A DNA stretch of 64,000 nt from Lachnospira sp. (GTDB lineage: Bacteria > Bacillota > Clostridia > Lachnospirales > Lachnospiraceae): positions 1 to 64,000 of the forward strand of contig JAGATQ010000058.1 of assembly GCA_017621205.1 (NCBI GenBank), given 5' to 3'. Each line of letters opens with the position of its first letter. The stretch's first letter is position 1. Below are positions 27,466-35,607 of the stretch, piece by piece. The position numbers and the translations under genes are program-made. The notes beneath the pieces are model-generated. The model was not told the DNA's origin and made no database searches. It worked only from the letters and a program-made list of their open reading frames with translations.

Positions 27466-28848
27466 ATGGGAAACCAGTCACAGGCAATGTCGGATAAAAT
27501 GTTACAAAAACCCATTAAGATGTTACTGTTACAGTTTGGAATTCCTACCGTATTCAGTGTGTTCGTGCTTTCCTGCCTGAATCTGATAGATAGTTATTTT
27601 GCTAAATTGATTGGTGAGACAACAGTGGGGGCAGTAGGGGTTGTGTTTTCCCTTCACGCTATGATTCAGGCAATGGGATATTTTATTGGTCTTGGGGCGG
27701 GCAGCTTGCTTTCTAAGGAGCTTGGTAAAAAAGAGGAGGGAAATCCGAAGCAGTATCTTGTCAATGCCATAAGACTTAGTTTATTTTGGGGAATTTTTAT
27801 TACAGTATTTGGGAGTATTTTTGTTAAAAAGATTATGCAGCTCTTAGGAGCTAGTAAGGAATGCTATGAGGAGTCAGTGCTTTATGGCAGATATATTTTT
27901 GGAGGAGCATTACTGATACTTTTTGCATTTGTCGTTTCTAACCTGCTTCGGGCGGTGGGGGAAATGAAGAAGGCAATGCTCGGAATTGTAATTGGGGTAG
28001 CTGCTAATCTGGTTTTTCATTTTTTGTTTGTAGTGGTATTGCCCCTTGGCGTTCATGGAATTGGAATTGCTACTCTGCTTGGACATCTGGTAAGCCTTTT
28101 GTTATCTGGTATATTTTTGTGGAAGGAAAGTGTGAAACTTGAAGGTGGAAAGAGTGTAAAACAGGATGGGGATGAACAATCCCTGTCGGTCGCAGCTTAT
28201 TGCAAAGGATTTGCTAGTATGCTGTTAATTATGAAGGTGGGACTGCCTTCCTTATTCCGGCAGGGGACAGGCAGTGTAGCAGTGGCTGTTATGAATAAAA
28301 TGGCAGGTAGTATATCAGCAGACTTTCAATCTGCCATGGCGGTAAGCAACAAAATTATTTTGCTGCTGATGTCACTTTCCATCGGGTTAAGTCAGGCAAT
28401 GCAGCCGTTGATTGGCTGCAATCATGGAGCAAAGAGGGAAGAGCGTGTCAGGCAGACCTTTGTCAGTGGGGCAGTTAGTGGTACAGTGCTTATGACGTTA
28501 CTGGCGGTGATAACTTATTTTGGTGCAGGACTTCTGTCTGGGTGGTTCGTCAATGAAGAAGAGGTACAGGAGATGGTGGTTAAGCTGTTGCATTTTCAAT
28601 GTATGGCAATGCCCTTTATGATGTTTGCCAATGCAGCCAATATGCTTTATCAGGCGGTGAACCGACCACTTCCTGCCAGTTTCATAGCGGCTCTTCGTCA
28701 GGGAATATTTTTATTGCCGTTGCTATTTCTATTGCCAATGCTGTTTCAGGATTTCGGGCTTTATATCGCACAACCATTGTCAGATGTGCTTACCTTTTTT
28801 GCTTGTATTCCTTTTGTGGTTTGTTATTTTAGGGGAGTTAAGGGATGA
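27466..28848 (+). CDS. MATE-family efflux transporter
   Basis: A 460-aa transporter with 12 predicted membrane helices in two homologous halves; typical MATE N-terminus (LLLQFGIPTVFSVFVLSCLN, then LIDSYFAKLIGETTVGAVGV). MATE proteins usually export drugs or metabolites with Na+ or H+. The start at 27466 is served by GAGGTG; an upstream in-frame TTG is rejected. It is placed inside the glycosylation cluster, so a role in exporting a pathway intermediate is possible but not shown. The repeat-rich non-coding stretch begins right after it. Confidence 0.9.
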   Translation: MGNQSQAMSDKMLQKPIKMLLLQFGIPTVFSVFVLSCLNLIDSYFAKLIGETTVGAVGVVFSLHAMIQAMGYFIGLGAGSLLSKELGKKEEGNPKQYLVNAIRLSLFWGIFITVFGSIFVKKIMQLLGASKECYEESVLYGRYIFGGALLILFAFVVSNLLRAVGEMKKAMLGIVIGVAANLVFHFLFVVVLPLGVHGIGIATLLGHLVSLLLSGIFLWKESVKLEGGKSVKQDGDEQSLSVAAYCKGFASMLLIMKVGLPSLFRQGTGSVAVAVMNKMAGSISADFQSAMAVSNKIILLLMSLSIGLSQAMQPLIGCNHGAKREERVRQTFVSGAVSGTVLMTLLAVITYFGAGLLSGWFVNEEEVQEMVVKLLHFQCMAMPFMMFANAANMLYQAVNRPLPASFIAALRQGIFLLPLLFLLPMLFQDFGLYIAQPLSDVLTFFACIPFVVCYFRGVKG

Positions 28849-28875
28849 ATATGGTATGGTATGTATGGCATTTAT

Positions 28876-29114
28876 GGTATGGAAGGGAAACACGCTATCG
28901 TATTTGTTCCGTTGTTCGGGAATAAGCATTTCTAGGATATTCCCATATAGGGTAGTATGTGCTGACGCAATCGACGCCGATTCGCCATCCATGGCTCAGG
29001 GGCGTCTTTTCGGGACATCCGGTCCCGAAATTGCTGATTGTATAATGGGAATATCGAGAAATGCTAATTTCCTTCCAAAGTCACAAATACGATAGCGTGT
29101 TTCCCTTCCATACC
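28876..29114 (+). repeat. Long hairpin element family A, copy 1
   Basis: Perfect 30-base terminal arms at 28876-28905 and 29085-29114. Inside, an interior stem pairs AGCATTTCT with AGAAATGCT plus GATATTCCCAT with ATGGGAATATC. The core contains GACGCC/GGCGTC around a conserved loop CATCCATGGCTCA, then a hairpin TTTCGGGAC/GTCCCGAAA. Copies with the same core lie at 29290-29525 (reversed) and 42499-42806. Closing arms differ between copies but are complementary within each. No transposase or credible ORF. Confidence 0.88.
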
Positions 29115-29289
29115 CCTCAAGGTTATAGACAAACCATATTTAAGTGGAAAGAATTTTAAGTAATCTCCTATTATACTATTATGATAAAGCACCAATAAAG
29201 CCATAACCAACTTAACTATGAAAGAGTAAGGGTAATCCCTTTAACTACTTTGGTTGCGAAGAAGTGTTTATTCTATCTGTAACTTCAGT
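29115..29289. other. AT-rich spacer between two hairpin elements
   Basis: 175 bases separating family A copies 1 and 2. No ORF with an RBS and no further strong palindrome seen. It belongs to a 1.09-kb stretch without genes (28849-29934) that is otherwise filled with repeats. Confidence 0.6.
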
Positions 29290-29525
29290 GGCATAAAACC
29301 GGGCTGTGCTATGGATTGGTGACTTTGGCAGAGGGGATTAGTATTTCTTAATATTCCCATTTACTCCCAGCAATTTCGGGACAAGGATGTCCCGAAAAGA
29401 CACCACCGAGCCTGGATGGCGAGTTGGCGTCGGTTGCGTCAGTATATGAATACATCATGGGAATATTTAGAAATACTTATTCCCGAACAACGGAACCAAT
29501 CCATAGTACAGCCCGGTTTTATGCC
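29290..29525 (-). repeat. Long hairpin element family A, copy 2 (reversed)
   Basis: Terminal arms of 31 bases (29290-29320 and 29495-29525) with one G-T pair. Read on the minus strand the core repeats copy 1: GTTCCGTTGTTCGGGAATAA, GACGCCA/TGGTGTC stem, loop CATCCAGGCTC, and TTTCGGGACATCC ahead of GTCCCGAAA. The interior stem reads GTATTTCT/AGAAATAC, where copy 1 has GCATTTCT/AGAAATGC, a compensated change. Confidence 0.88.
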
Positions 29526-29604
29526 GTGCGAACTTAAGGAAAGTTTCTTTTTCATCAATTCCCCTAAGTGGGATACCCAAGGTATTCCTTTGATTGGGAA
29601 AATA

Positions 29605-29613
29605 TGGTATAAT
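29605..29613 (+). promoter_or_regulatory. Extended -10 promoter before the tandem hairpins
   Basis: TGGTATAAT, an extended -10 element, ending three bases before the first 76-bp unit. The -35 position (TTCCTT) is poor. Transcription would begin inside the first repeat and run into the phosphatase-like gene. Confidence 0.55.
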
Positions 29614-29615
29614 TG

Positions 29616-29889
29616 ACCTAAGGAGGGGCCCGCGAAGTGGGAGGATACCCTTAGGTCGGACGATATAAGTGTTGAGTGTAGGCAGGTAATTACCTAAGGA
29701 GGGGCCCACGAAGTGGGAGGATACCCTTAGGTCGGACGATATTAGTGTTGAGTGTAGGCAAGTAATTACCTAAGGAGGGGCCCGCGAAGTGGGAGGATAC
29801 CCTTAGGTCGGACGATATAAGTGTTGAGTGTAGGCAAGTAATTACCTAAGGAGGGGCCCACGAAGTGGGAGGATACCCTTAGGTCGGAT
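29616..29889 (+). repeat. Four tandem 76-bp hairpin units
   Basis: Units start at 29616, 29692, 29768 and 29844; the fourth is cut short after its hairpin. Each has a closing stem ACCTAAGG/CCTTAGGT, an inner stem CCCRC-GAA-GTGGG and a 30-base linker. The variable base alternates G, A, G, A and preserves pairing (G-T or A-T). Units 1 and 3 match best, as do 2 and 4, suggesting duplication of a dimer. They lie in the presumed leader of the next gene. A degenerate related piece is at about 29560-29578. Confidence 0.9.
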
Positions 29890-29934
29890 TGGATTAGAGT
29901 GAAGTTTAGACAGATAGTACATGGAGGTTTCTGC

Positions 29935-32142
29935 ATGAAGGAACATTTAAAGAAGGGATTTGCCATCCTTGACGAGGTAGAATCATTATATGCACAGGGG
30001 CAGGTCGAACAGGCGCTGGATTTATTTTTAGCCCATGAAAAGGAATACGAGGGCATTTATCGCTTCCGGGTGACAAAGGCGGTGTTTCTTTTAGAGGCAG
30101 GCATGGTGGATGAGGCAATTGCCCTGCTGGAAGAACGCTATTATTTGCATCAGCTTCACTATGAAACCAATTATAATCTCGGTTATTTTTATTTTGTAAA
30201 ACGGGAATATGAACAGGCATTGCGCTATTTGGTGAAGGCGAGCTTCTGCCTTGATGAAGATGGAAGCAATGAGGAATTATCGAATCAGGTTATGCAGCTG
30301 ATTGAACAGGTCTGTGCTCAAAAGCCGGAGCTAATTGAAAAAATTGGTGTATTTTCCCATGAGGAGGATTTGGCACACAAGCGGATACAGGATTTGTTTC
30401 CAATCAAGTGGATGGTGGCGAGTGGTGACGATGCCGGACAGCCAATAGAACAGATGGTGGATGACAGGGGACAGGCAGCCAATACTGGTAATGGCAGTGA
30501 GAAGTATAAGGGGTACCGGATGGCAGAGAGTTATCTTGGTAAAGCCTTTTCTTATGGAGACGGGGTAGAATATTATACTGGAATTTATGATGGATATTAT
30601 GAGGAGCGAGACGATGAGCCGGTGCGTTTTAATGATACCGGGGCATTGTTTAAGGTGGAGACGATACCGGGGCAGCGTGGTATGGGGAAGGAATTTACTT
30701 TTGTAAAGCCCACGAAGCTGACGGTTCCGGTAATGATGGAGAAACGTTTTCAGCCGATGGCGGCACAGGTATTTAACATAGAGAGGGAAGAAAGCTATTA
30801 TGAATACCACCACATGCTGGAAAATCGGTTTTATTATTATACCTTTGATAATGTCAAAAAGCTTACGGTTTCCAGCAACCAGCCGATGGTAATTGGAGAC
30901 CCGGTTATATGGGGTGGTAGGAAGGAACAGCCTCATGTGATTGTTAATTTGTTTATAGATGGGTTAAGCCAGAAGTTTATTGAGGAGCATGGGATTGAGA
31001 AATTAATGCCCAACACGGCACAATTTTTTAAGCAGGGAATATGCTGCACGAACGGTTTTAGCAATGCAGAGTGGACATATCCCAGTCTGGCAAGTTATTT
31101 TTCGGGTCTGCGGACGAGAAATCATGGGATGTATCATAGTAGTTACTGGAATCAGAATTTGTGGAGACTGCCTCTGTTTACGGAGATTTTGAAGAAAGAG
31201 GGATATCTTTGCAGTCGTCTTGATGGGGATTGGCGTACGACTCCGGTTTCCGGATATGCTAAGGGGATGGAACGGCAGCTCTACCAACAGGCAGTTCGGG
31301 CCATGAAGGTGGATGACAATGTGGAGGAAGCGATAGAACAGTTAGAGGCATTTCCTGAAACGCCACAATTTATCTGGCTTGGAATTCCAGACTTACATGA
31401 TGCTCCAGATGAGGTAGAGATGCGGTTGTCTACGCAGACCCTAGCTTCCCCTGCTGACCGTCAGATTGCAAGGACCAATCAGACCAGTGTACAAAAGCAG
31501 TATGATAAGGTAAAGGTGCAGCGTTACATTAAGCAGCTTCAACGAGTGGACAGGGTATTGGGTACGCTTTACCATTACATAGAGACTCACTATGACAGGG
31601 AGGACTACATCGTCACTCTGATGTCGGATCATGGTCAGGGATTTACCCATGAGAATGCCCGCTTCTTTTTAGATGAACATCGTACAAGGGTGCCAATGAT
31701 GTTTTGTGGGCATGGATTTTCTAATGGCAGATGTAATGAAATGATGGAATCGATTGATTTTTTTCCTACTGTACTCAAGGCGGCAGGGTTACCGGCAACG
31801 CTTGGAGAAGGGCAGGTGCAGCCTGCATTGTTAGAGCAGGAAGGTGAGGACAGTGAAGCGATAGCCAATAACAGACAGGGAAGAGACTATGTTATCACGG
31901 AGTCTATACATGAAAAACGCCTTTATCAGGCAGTTGTCTACGACAAAGAATATGCTTGTTTTCTTAATTCCAAGGAGCTGATGGGAGAAGATGAGGGTAT
32001 AGACATGACAGGCTATGAGGTGCATCTTATCAGGCGGCTGACAGGAGAAGAGGTAACGAAGGACATGAAAGAGCTTACAAAAAGGTATGAGAATATTTTG
32101 CTAAAGCATATCGAAGAATATATTGTAAAGCTCAATGATTAG
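29935..32142 (+). CDS. TPR protein with alkaline-phosphatase-superfamily domain
   Basis: A 735-aa cytosolic-looking protein without signal peptide. Residues about 5-130 are TPR-like repeats (HYETNYNLGYFYFVKREYEQ). Residues about 330-650 are a sulfatase/phosphoglycerol-transferase fold: metal Asp342 (IDGLSQ), candidate nucleophile Thr381 (AEWTYPSLASYFSG), Asp565-His566 (MSDHGQGF) and a following His (FCGHG). Start 29935 follows ATGGAGG; the longer frame begins in the repeat array. It is followed after 14 bases by the LicC-like gene. Probable role: moving or hydrolysing a phospho-substituent on a glycan, perhaps on flagellin. It could instead be an inactive scaffold or a sulfatase; no maturation motif CxPxR is present. 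Confidence 0.8.
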   Translation: MKEHLKKGFAILDEVESLYAQGQVEQALDLFLAHEKEYEGIYRFRVTKAVFLLEAGMVDEAIALLEERYYLHQLHYETNYNLGYFYFVKREYEQALRYLVKASFCLDEDGSNEELSNQVMQLIEQVCAQKPELIEKIGVFSHEEDLAHKRIQDLFPIKWMVASGDDAGQPIEQMVDDRGQAANTGNGSEKYKGYRMAESYLGKAFSYGDGVEYYTGIYDGYYEERDDEPVRFNDTGALFKVETIPGQRGMGKEFTFVKPTKLTVPVMMEKRFQPMAAQVFNIEREESYYEYHHMLENRFYYYTFDNVKKLTVSSNQPMVIGDPVIWGGRKEQPHVIVNLFIDGLSQKFIEEHGIEKLMPNTAQFFKQGICCTNGFSNAEWTYPSLASYFSGLRTRNHGMYHSSYWNQNLWRLPLFTEILKKEGYLCSRLDGDWRTTPVSGYAKGMERQLYQQAVRAMKVDDNVEEAIEQLEAFPETPQFIWLGIPDLHDAPDEVEMRLSTQTLASPADRQIARTNQTSVQKQYDKVKVQRYIKQLQRVDRVLGTLYHYIETHYDREDYIVTLMSDHGQGFTHENARFFLDEHRTRVPMMFCGHGFSNGRCNEMMESIDFFPTVLKAAGLPATLGEGQVQPALLEQEGEDSEAIANNRQGRDYVITESIHEKRLYQAVVYDKEYACFLNSKELMGEDEGIDMTGYEVHLIRRLTGEEVTKDMKELTKRYENILLKHIEEYIVKLND

Positions 32143-32156
32143 GGAAGGTAGCTGTT

Positions 32157-32873
32157 ATGGAAAAGGTAAAACGCATGATTATACTGGCAGCAGGGATGGG
32201 CTTGCGGCTGGCTCCTTTGACGAATGATAAACCGAAACCATTGGTTCCTATCAATGGAGTCCCCATTATTGTTCCTCTGCTTGATGCCGCATTGAAGGCA
32301 GGTATTACAGAGATTTATATTGTAAGAGGCTATAAGGGAGAACAGTACAATACACTTTTAGACGATTATCCGATGCTTCAGTTTATTGAGAATCCGGATT
32401 ATGATAAGGCAAATAACCTTGGGTCCATTGTTGCTGCAAGACAGTATTTGTCTGGTGCCTATGTTGTAGAGGGGGACTTGCTGCTTTATGAGGCTGGTCT
32501 AATCAAGCCCGAACAGGAGGAGAGTAATTATCTTGGAAAATATGTTTCCCATACAGATGACTGGTGCTTTTTCGTGGACGAGAAAAGGATAATTAAGAGT
32601 GTTGCCGTAGGTGGTGATAACTGTTACCAGATGGTTGGAATTTCTTACTGGAGTGAGGAGGATGGGAAGCGTCTGGCAGAGTATGCAATGCGTGCCTATG
32701 AGATGGAGAATGGGCATGAGCTTTACTGGGATGAGGTTGCCCTTACCTATTTTAGAGACGAGTTTTGTATACATGTCCACCCATGCAATGAAGATGCGGT
32801 AGTGGAGATTGACACCTATGAGGAATGGAAGGCTCTTTGCGAAGGAAGAAATGGTAAAGGAGAGAATCGATGA
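32157..32873 (+). CDS. LicC-like sugar/choline-phosphate nucleotidyltransferase
   Basis: A 238-aa nucleotidyltransferase of the LicC type, which makes CDP-choline from CTP and phosphocholine in related bacteria. N-terminal signature LAAGMGLRLAPLTNDKPKPL with VPINGVPII, an Asp-bearing VVEGDLLL metal loop near residue 105, and a C-terminal VVEIDTYEEW. The product might be CDP-choline, CDP-glycerol or another activated alcohol; a glycerol-phosphate transferase domain two genes downstream favours some CDP-alcohol. No choline kinase or transporter is visible. Its stop overlaps the next start by 4 bases. Confidence 0.8.
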   Translation: MEKVKRMIILAAGMGLRLAPLTNDKPKPLVPINGVPIIVPLLDAALKAGITEIYIVRGYKGEQYNTLLDDYPMLQFIENPDYDKANNLGSIVAARQYLSGAYVVEGDLLLYEAGLIKPEQEESNYLGKYVSHTDDWCFFVDEKRIIKSVAVGGDNCYQMVGISYWSEEDGKRLAEYAMRAYEMENGHELYWDEVALTYFRDEFCIHVHPCNEDAVVEIDTYEEWKALCEGRNGKGENR

Positions 32874-33091
32874 TAAAACGAAAAACGAAACAGCTTTTAT
32901 TGGAGAAGGAACAGGAGCTTACAATGAATCTCTCTAATAATTATAAGGATTTGGCAAGGGATGCCTTAAAGGAGTTTCAAAGTTGTGTTCAAAAATGCTA
33001 TGAACAGGGAGAATTGAAGGAGAAGGATTATTTAAAATACAAACACAAGGTAGATGAATATACGGTTCGAATGAAGGATTATCATCATTGA
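32870..33091 (+). CDS. Small basic coiled-coil-like protein, unknown
   Basis: A 73-aa, Lys/Glu-rich helical protein (ATGA overlap with the upstream gene, so translationally coupled). No signal peptide; two cysteines (FQSCVQKCYEQGE). I do not recognise it. Like the protein at 22364 it is a short helical product within the glycosylation cluster, and may be an accessory subunit of the nucleotidyltransferase or the next transferase. Confidence 0.65.
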   Translation: MIKRKTKQLLLEKEQELTMNLSNNYKDLARDALKEFQSCVQKCYEQGELKEKDYLKYKHKVDEYTVRMKDYHH

Positions 33092-33123
33092 ATATTCAAT
33101 ATTTATAGAAAGGTTGAAGTGAT

Positions 33124-35427
33124 ATGAAGGTTAGTTTAATTATTCCATTTAACAAAGGTATGCATTTTTTAAGTGATTGTCTGCTATCGGTTTCTGAACA
33201 ATCTTTTACAGATTATGAGGTACTATTAGCATATGCACCGATTGAGGCAGAGGAACAAGAGGCATTTGACGCTTTGGTAAAGCAGTATGAGAAAAGTATG
33301 GATATGAAGCTGGTTCCTGTTGGGGCAATGGGTGTTGCTAAGGCTAGAAATAAGGCACTTTCTGAAGCATCTGGGGAATATATATACTTTTTAGATGGGG
33401 ATGACTATTTAGAGAAGGATACCTTGAAGCTTCAGCTTGAGGTGCTTGAAAAGGATAGAAGCCTTGATTATACATGGGCACCTTGGCATCGTACATGGAA
33501 TCAATTTCGTGTCTATCAGGAGCTTAAGCAGGATTTGGATATGGACAATCTGCCCAATAATAGAAAAAGTGAGCTTAGAGATTCCCTGATGACAACGGAG
33601 GAGGTAGCAGAGGAATTCCGTTTGTTCCTTCATCCGAGCTTCTATAGTACCAAAGGGAAAGAGCAGGATAGCAAGAGATGCATTGCACACATCATGTTGT
33701 GCCGTAAGGGGGGGATTAAAAATGTGTCCTGCCTTGGAATAATGATACGTAAAGATTTTATTGATAAGCATAAGCTTTGCTTTGATGAGGATTGTTATTT
33801 ATATGAGGATCTGGTTTTTGTTGTTCGTTTTCTGGATGCAGGTGCTGTTGGCAAAAAGGTTAATGATGCCATTTATGTTAAGCACCGCCACAATGACCCG
33901 GTCAATTACCCTTCCGTGAATCAGATTAAGGATGATGACCGTTTTGAATATTTTGTAAAGGCATTTGAGAAGGCAAGGGAGGTGATTTCACCTAAGGGTG
34001 AAGTGCGTTTTTATCTGGATGAGATAATGTTAAATTATTATTGCCGCTACTATATTACGAGAGTCCGCCGCAGTGAGAACGATTACTGGCGCAAGGAGCG
34101 TTTTGCGGTAATGCATGGCTTGATTTCTAAGTGTGACAAGGCTATTTTAAAATACTATAAGGGCAATGAGCAGAGGATGATAAAGGCGGCCTTAAAACAG
34201 GATATTAAGCTGGCTAAAAGCTGTGCAAACCGTATGCTGGCAGTAAAAAAGCTGATTAACATTGTAACAAACAGCCATACCTTCCCACGGTATCTCTATT
34301 ATAATTACTTCACGAAGAAGCCGGTACTAAAGAATACCATTCTATTTGAAAGCTTTTTTGGAAAGTCCTATTCTGACAGTCCAAAATATATTTACGAATA
34401 TATTTTAAAGCACTATCCCGGACAATATAACTGTGTCTGGTCTGTTGATAATATGGGAGTAAAGGTGCCGTATGGTGCGAAGCGGGTAAAGCGTTACAGC
34501 ATTGCTTATATGTACTATCTTGCCCGGGCAAAATATCAGGTGTTTAATGTACGCCAGCCGCTCGGCTACCGTAAAAATGAAGAGACTGTGTTTTTGGAAT
34601 GCTGGCATGGGACACCGTTGAAACGTCTGGTGTTTGATCAGGAGGAGGTAGTCAGTGCTGATCCCAAATACAAATCCCGTTTTTATAAGCATGTGCTGGA
34701 TTGGGATTATCTGATTTCACCGAATCCATTTTCCACCGAGAAATTCCAGAGTGCTTTCCGCATTGAAAAGGAGCATATTGTAACCTGTGGTTATCCAAGA
34801 AATGACATTCTTTATACAAAGAACAATGAACAGGAGATTGCCCGTTTGAAAGAGAAAATGGGAATTCCGAAAGACAAGAAGGTAATTCTTTATGCACCTA
34901 CATGGAGAGATGATGATTATGTGGAATCGGGCAAATATAATTTTAAGCTGCAGCTTGATTTACAAGAGATGAAAGAGCGGCTGTCTGATGAGTATGTGGT
35001 AGTATTAAGAATGCATTACTATATTGCCAGCAATATGGATATTTCGGATTTTAAGGGCTTTGCTTATGATGAGAGCAGCTATAATGATATTACGGAGCTT
35101 TATTTAATCTCTGATATTTTAATTACAGATTATTCCTCTGTATTCTTTGATTATGGTAATCTAAAGCGTCCGGTATTGTTTTTCACCTACGATTTGGAGA
35201 AATACCGGGATATGTTGAGAGGCTTTTATCTGGATATTGAAAAGGATGTACCAGGACCACTTTTGTACACGTCTGATGAAGTCATTGATGCCATTGAGCG
35301 GATTGAGGAGATTAATGCACAGTATAAGGAACGCTACGACAGCTTTTATGAGAGGTTCTGTAGTGTGGACGATGGTCATGCGGCAGAGCGGATTTGTAAG
35401 AAAGTGTTTGGGGAAGCTGATAAGTAG
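33124..35427 (+). CDS. GT2 glycosyltransferase / CDP-glycerol glycerophosphotransferase fusion
   Basis: A 767-aa bifunctional enzyme. Residues 1-330 are a GT-A family 2 glycosyltransferase (SLIIPFNKGMHFLSDCLLSV, metal-binding DGDD at 91-94). Residues about 400-765 are a TagB/TagF-type CDP-glycerol:polyol glycerophosphotransferase with LECWHGTPLKRLVFD (catalytic His495), CGYPRNDILY, APTWRDD and TDYSSVFFDYG. The combination suggests that a sugar and a glycerol-phosphate are added by one protein. RBS GAAAGG. The final gene of the TPR-LicC-small protein unit; a strong hairpin follows. Confidence 0.9.
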   Translation: MKVSLIIPFNKGMHFLSDCLLSVSEQSFTDYEVLLAYAPIEAEEQEAFDALVKQYEKSMDMKLVPVGAMGVAKARNKALSEASGEYIYFLDGDDYLEKDTLKLQLEVLEKDRSLDYTWAPWHRTWNQFRVYQELKQDLDMDNLPNNRKSELRDSLMTTEEVAEEFRLFLHPSFYSTKGKEQDSKRCIAHIMLCRKGGIKNVSCLGIMIRKDFIDKHKLCFDEDCYLYEDLVFVVRFLDAGAVGKKVNDAIYVKHRHNDPVNYPSVNQIKDDDRFEYFVKAFEKAREVISPKGEVRFYLDEIMLNYYCRYYITRVRRSENDYWRKERFAVMHGLISKCDKAILKYYKGNEQRMIKAALKQDIKLAKSCANRMLAVKKLINIVTNSHTFPRYLYYNYFTKKPVLKNTILFESFFGKSYSDSPKYIYEYILKHYPGQYNCVWSVDNMGVKVPYGAKRVKRYSIAYMYYLARAKYQVFNVRQPLGYRKNEETVFLECWHGTPLKRLVFDQEEVVSADPKYKSRFYKHVLDWDYLISPNPFSTEKFQSAFRIEKEHIVTCGYPRNDILYTKNNEQEIARLKEKMGIPKDKKVILYAPTWRDDDYVESGKYNFKLQLDLQEMKERLSDEYVVVLRMHYYIASNMDISDFKGFAYDESSYNDITELYLISDILITDYSSVFFDYGNLKRPVLFFTYDLEKYRDMLRGFYLDIEKDVPGPLLYTSDEVIDAIERIEEINAQYKERYDSFYERFCSVDDGHAAERICKKVFGEADK

Positions 35428-35536
35428 AGTTGTGGATTCTGTGGTTATGGACGTATTCGGGTTTCAAAAAGGATTGCATAGATTCGAGATTTCAGACCCA
35501 AATAGGCAGAAAGGAAATATGCCAAAATACATGAAG

Positions 35537-35578
35537 AAACACAGGGGTATTAGAATGGTATCTAATATCCCTGTGTTT
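35537..35578. terminator. 18-bp hairpin between convergent genes
   Basis: Arms 35537-35554 and 35561-35578 pair over 18 bases with one G-T, loop 6 bases. It lies between the GT2/TagF fusion and the convergent FliD-like gene and likely serves both. The T-run is short. Confidence 0.7.
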
Positions 35579-35607
35579 AGTATACTGTATGAACTTATCA
35601 AGTAAAA

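Noticed and set aside
28876-29525. Hairpin elements as a complete insertion sequence
   Set aside because: No transposase gene or fragment lies inside or beside them, and terminal arms are not shared between copies.
28784-29616. Short ORFs across the repeat region after the MATE gene
   Set aside because: They lie in hairpin elements, lack ribosome-binding sites and change frame between element copies.
29616-29889. Tandem repeats as a CRISPR array
   Set aside because: The whole 76-bp unit, including the linker, is repeated; there are no unique spacers and no cas genes.
30331-30936. 201-codon antisense ORF in the TPR/phosphatase gene
   Set aside because: Opposite-strand shadow of a clear gene, with biased composition and no RBS or family.
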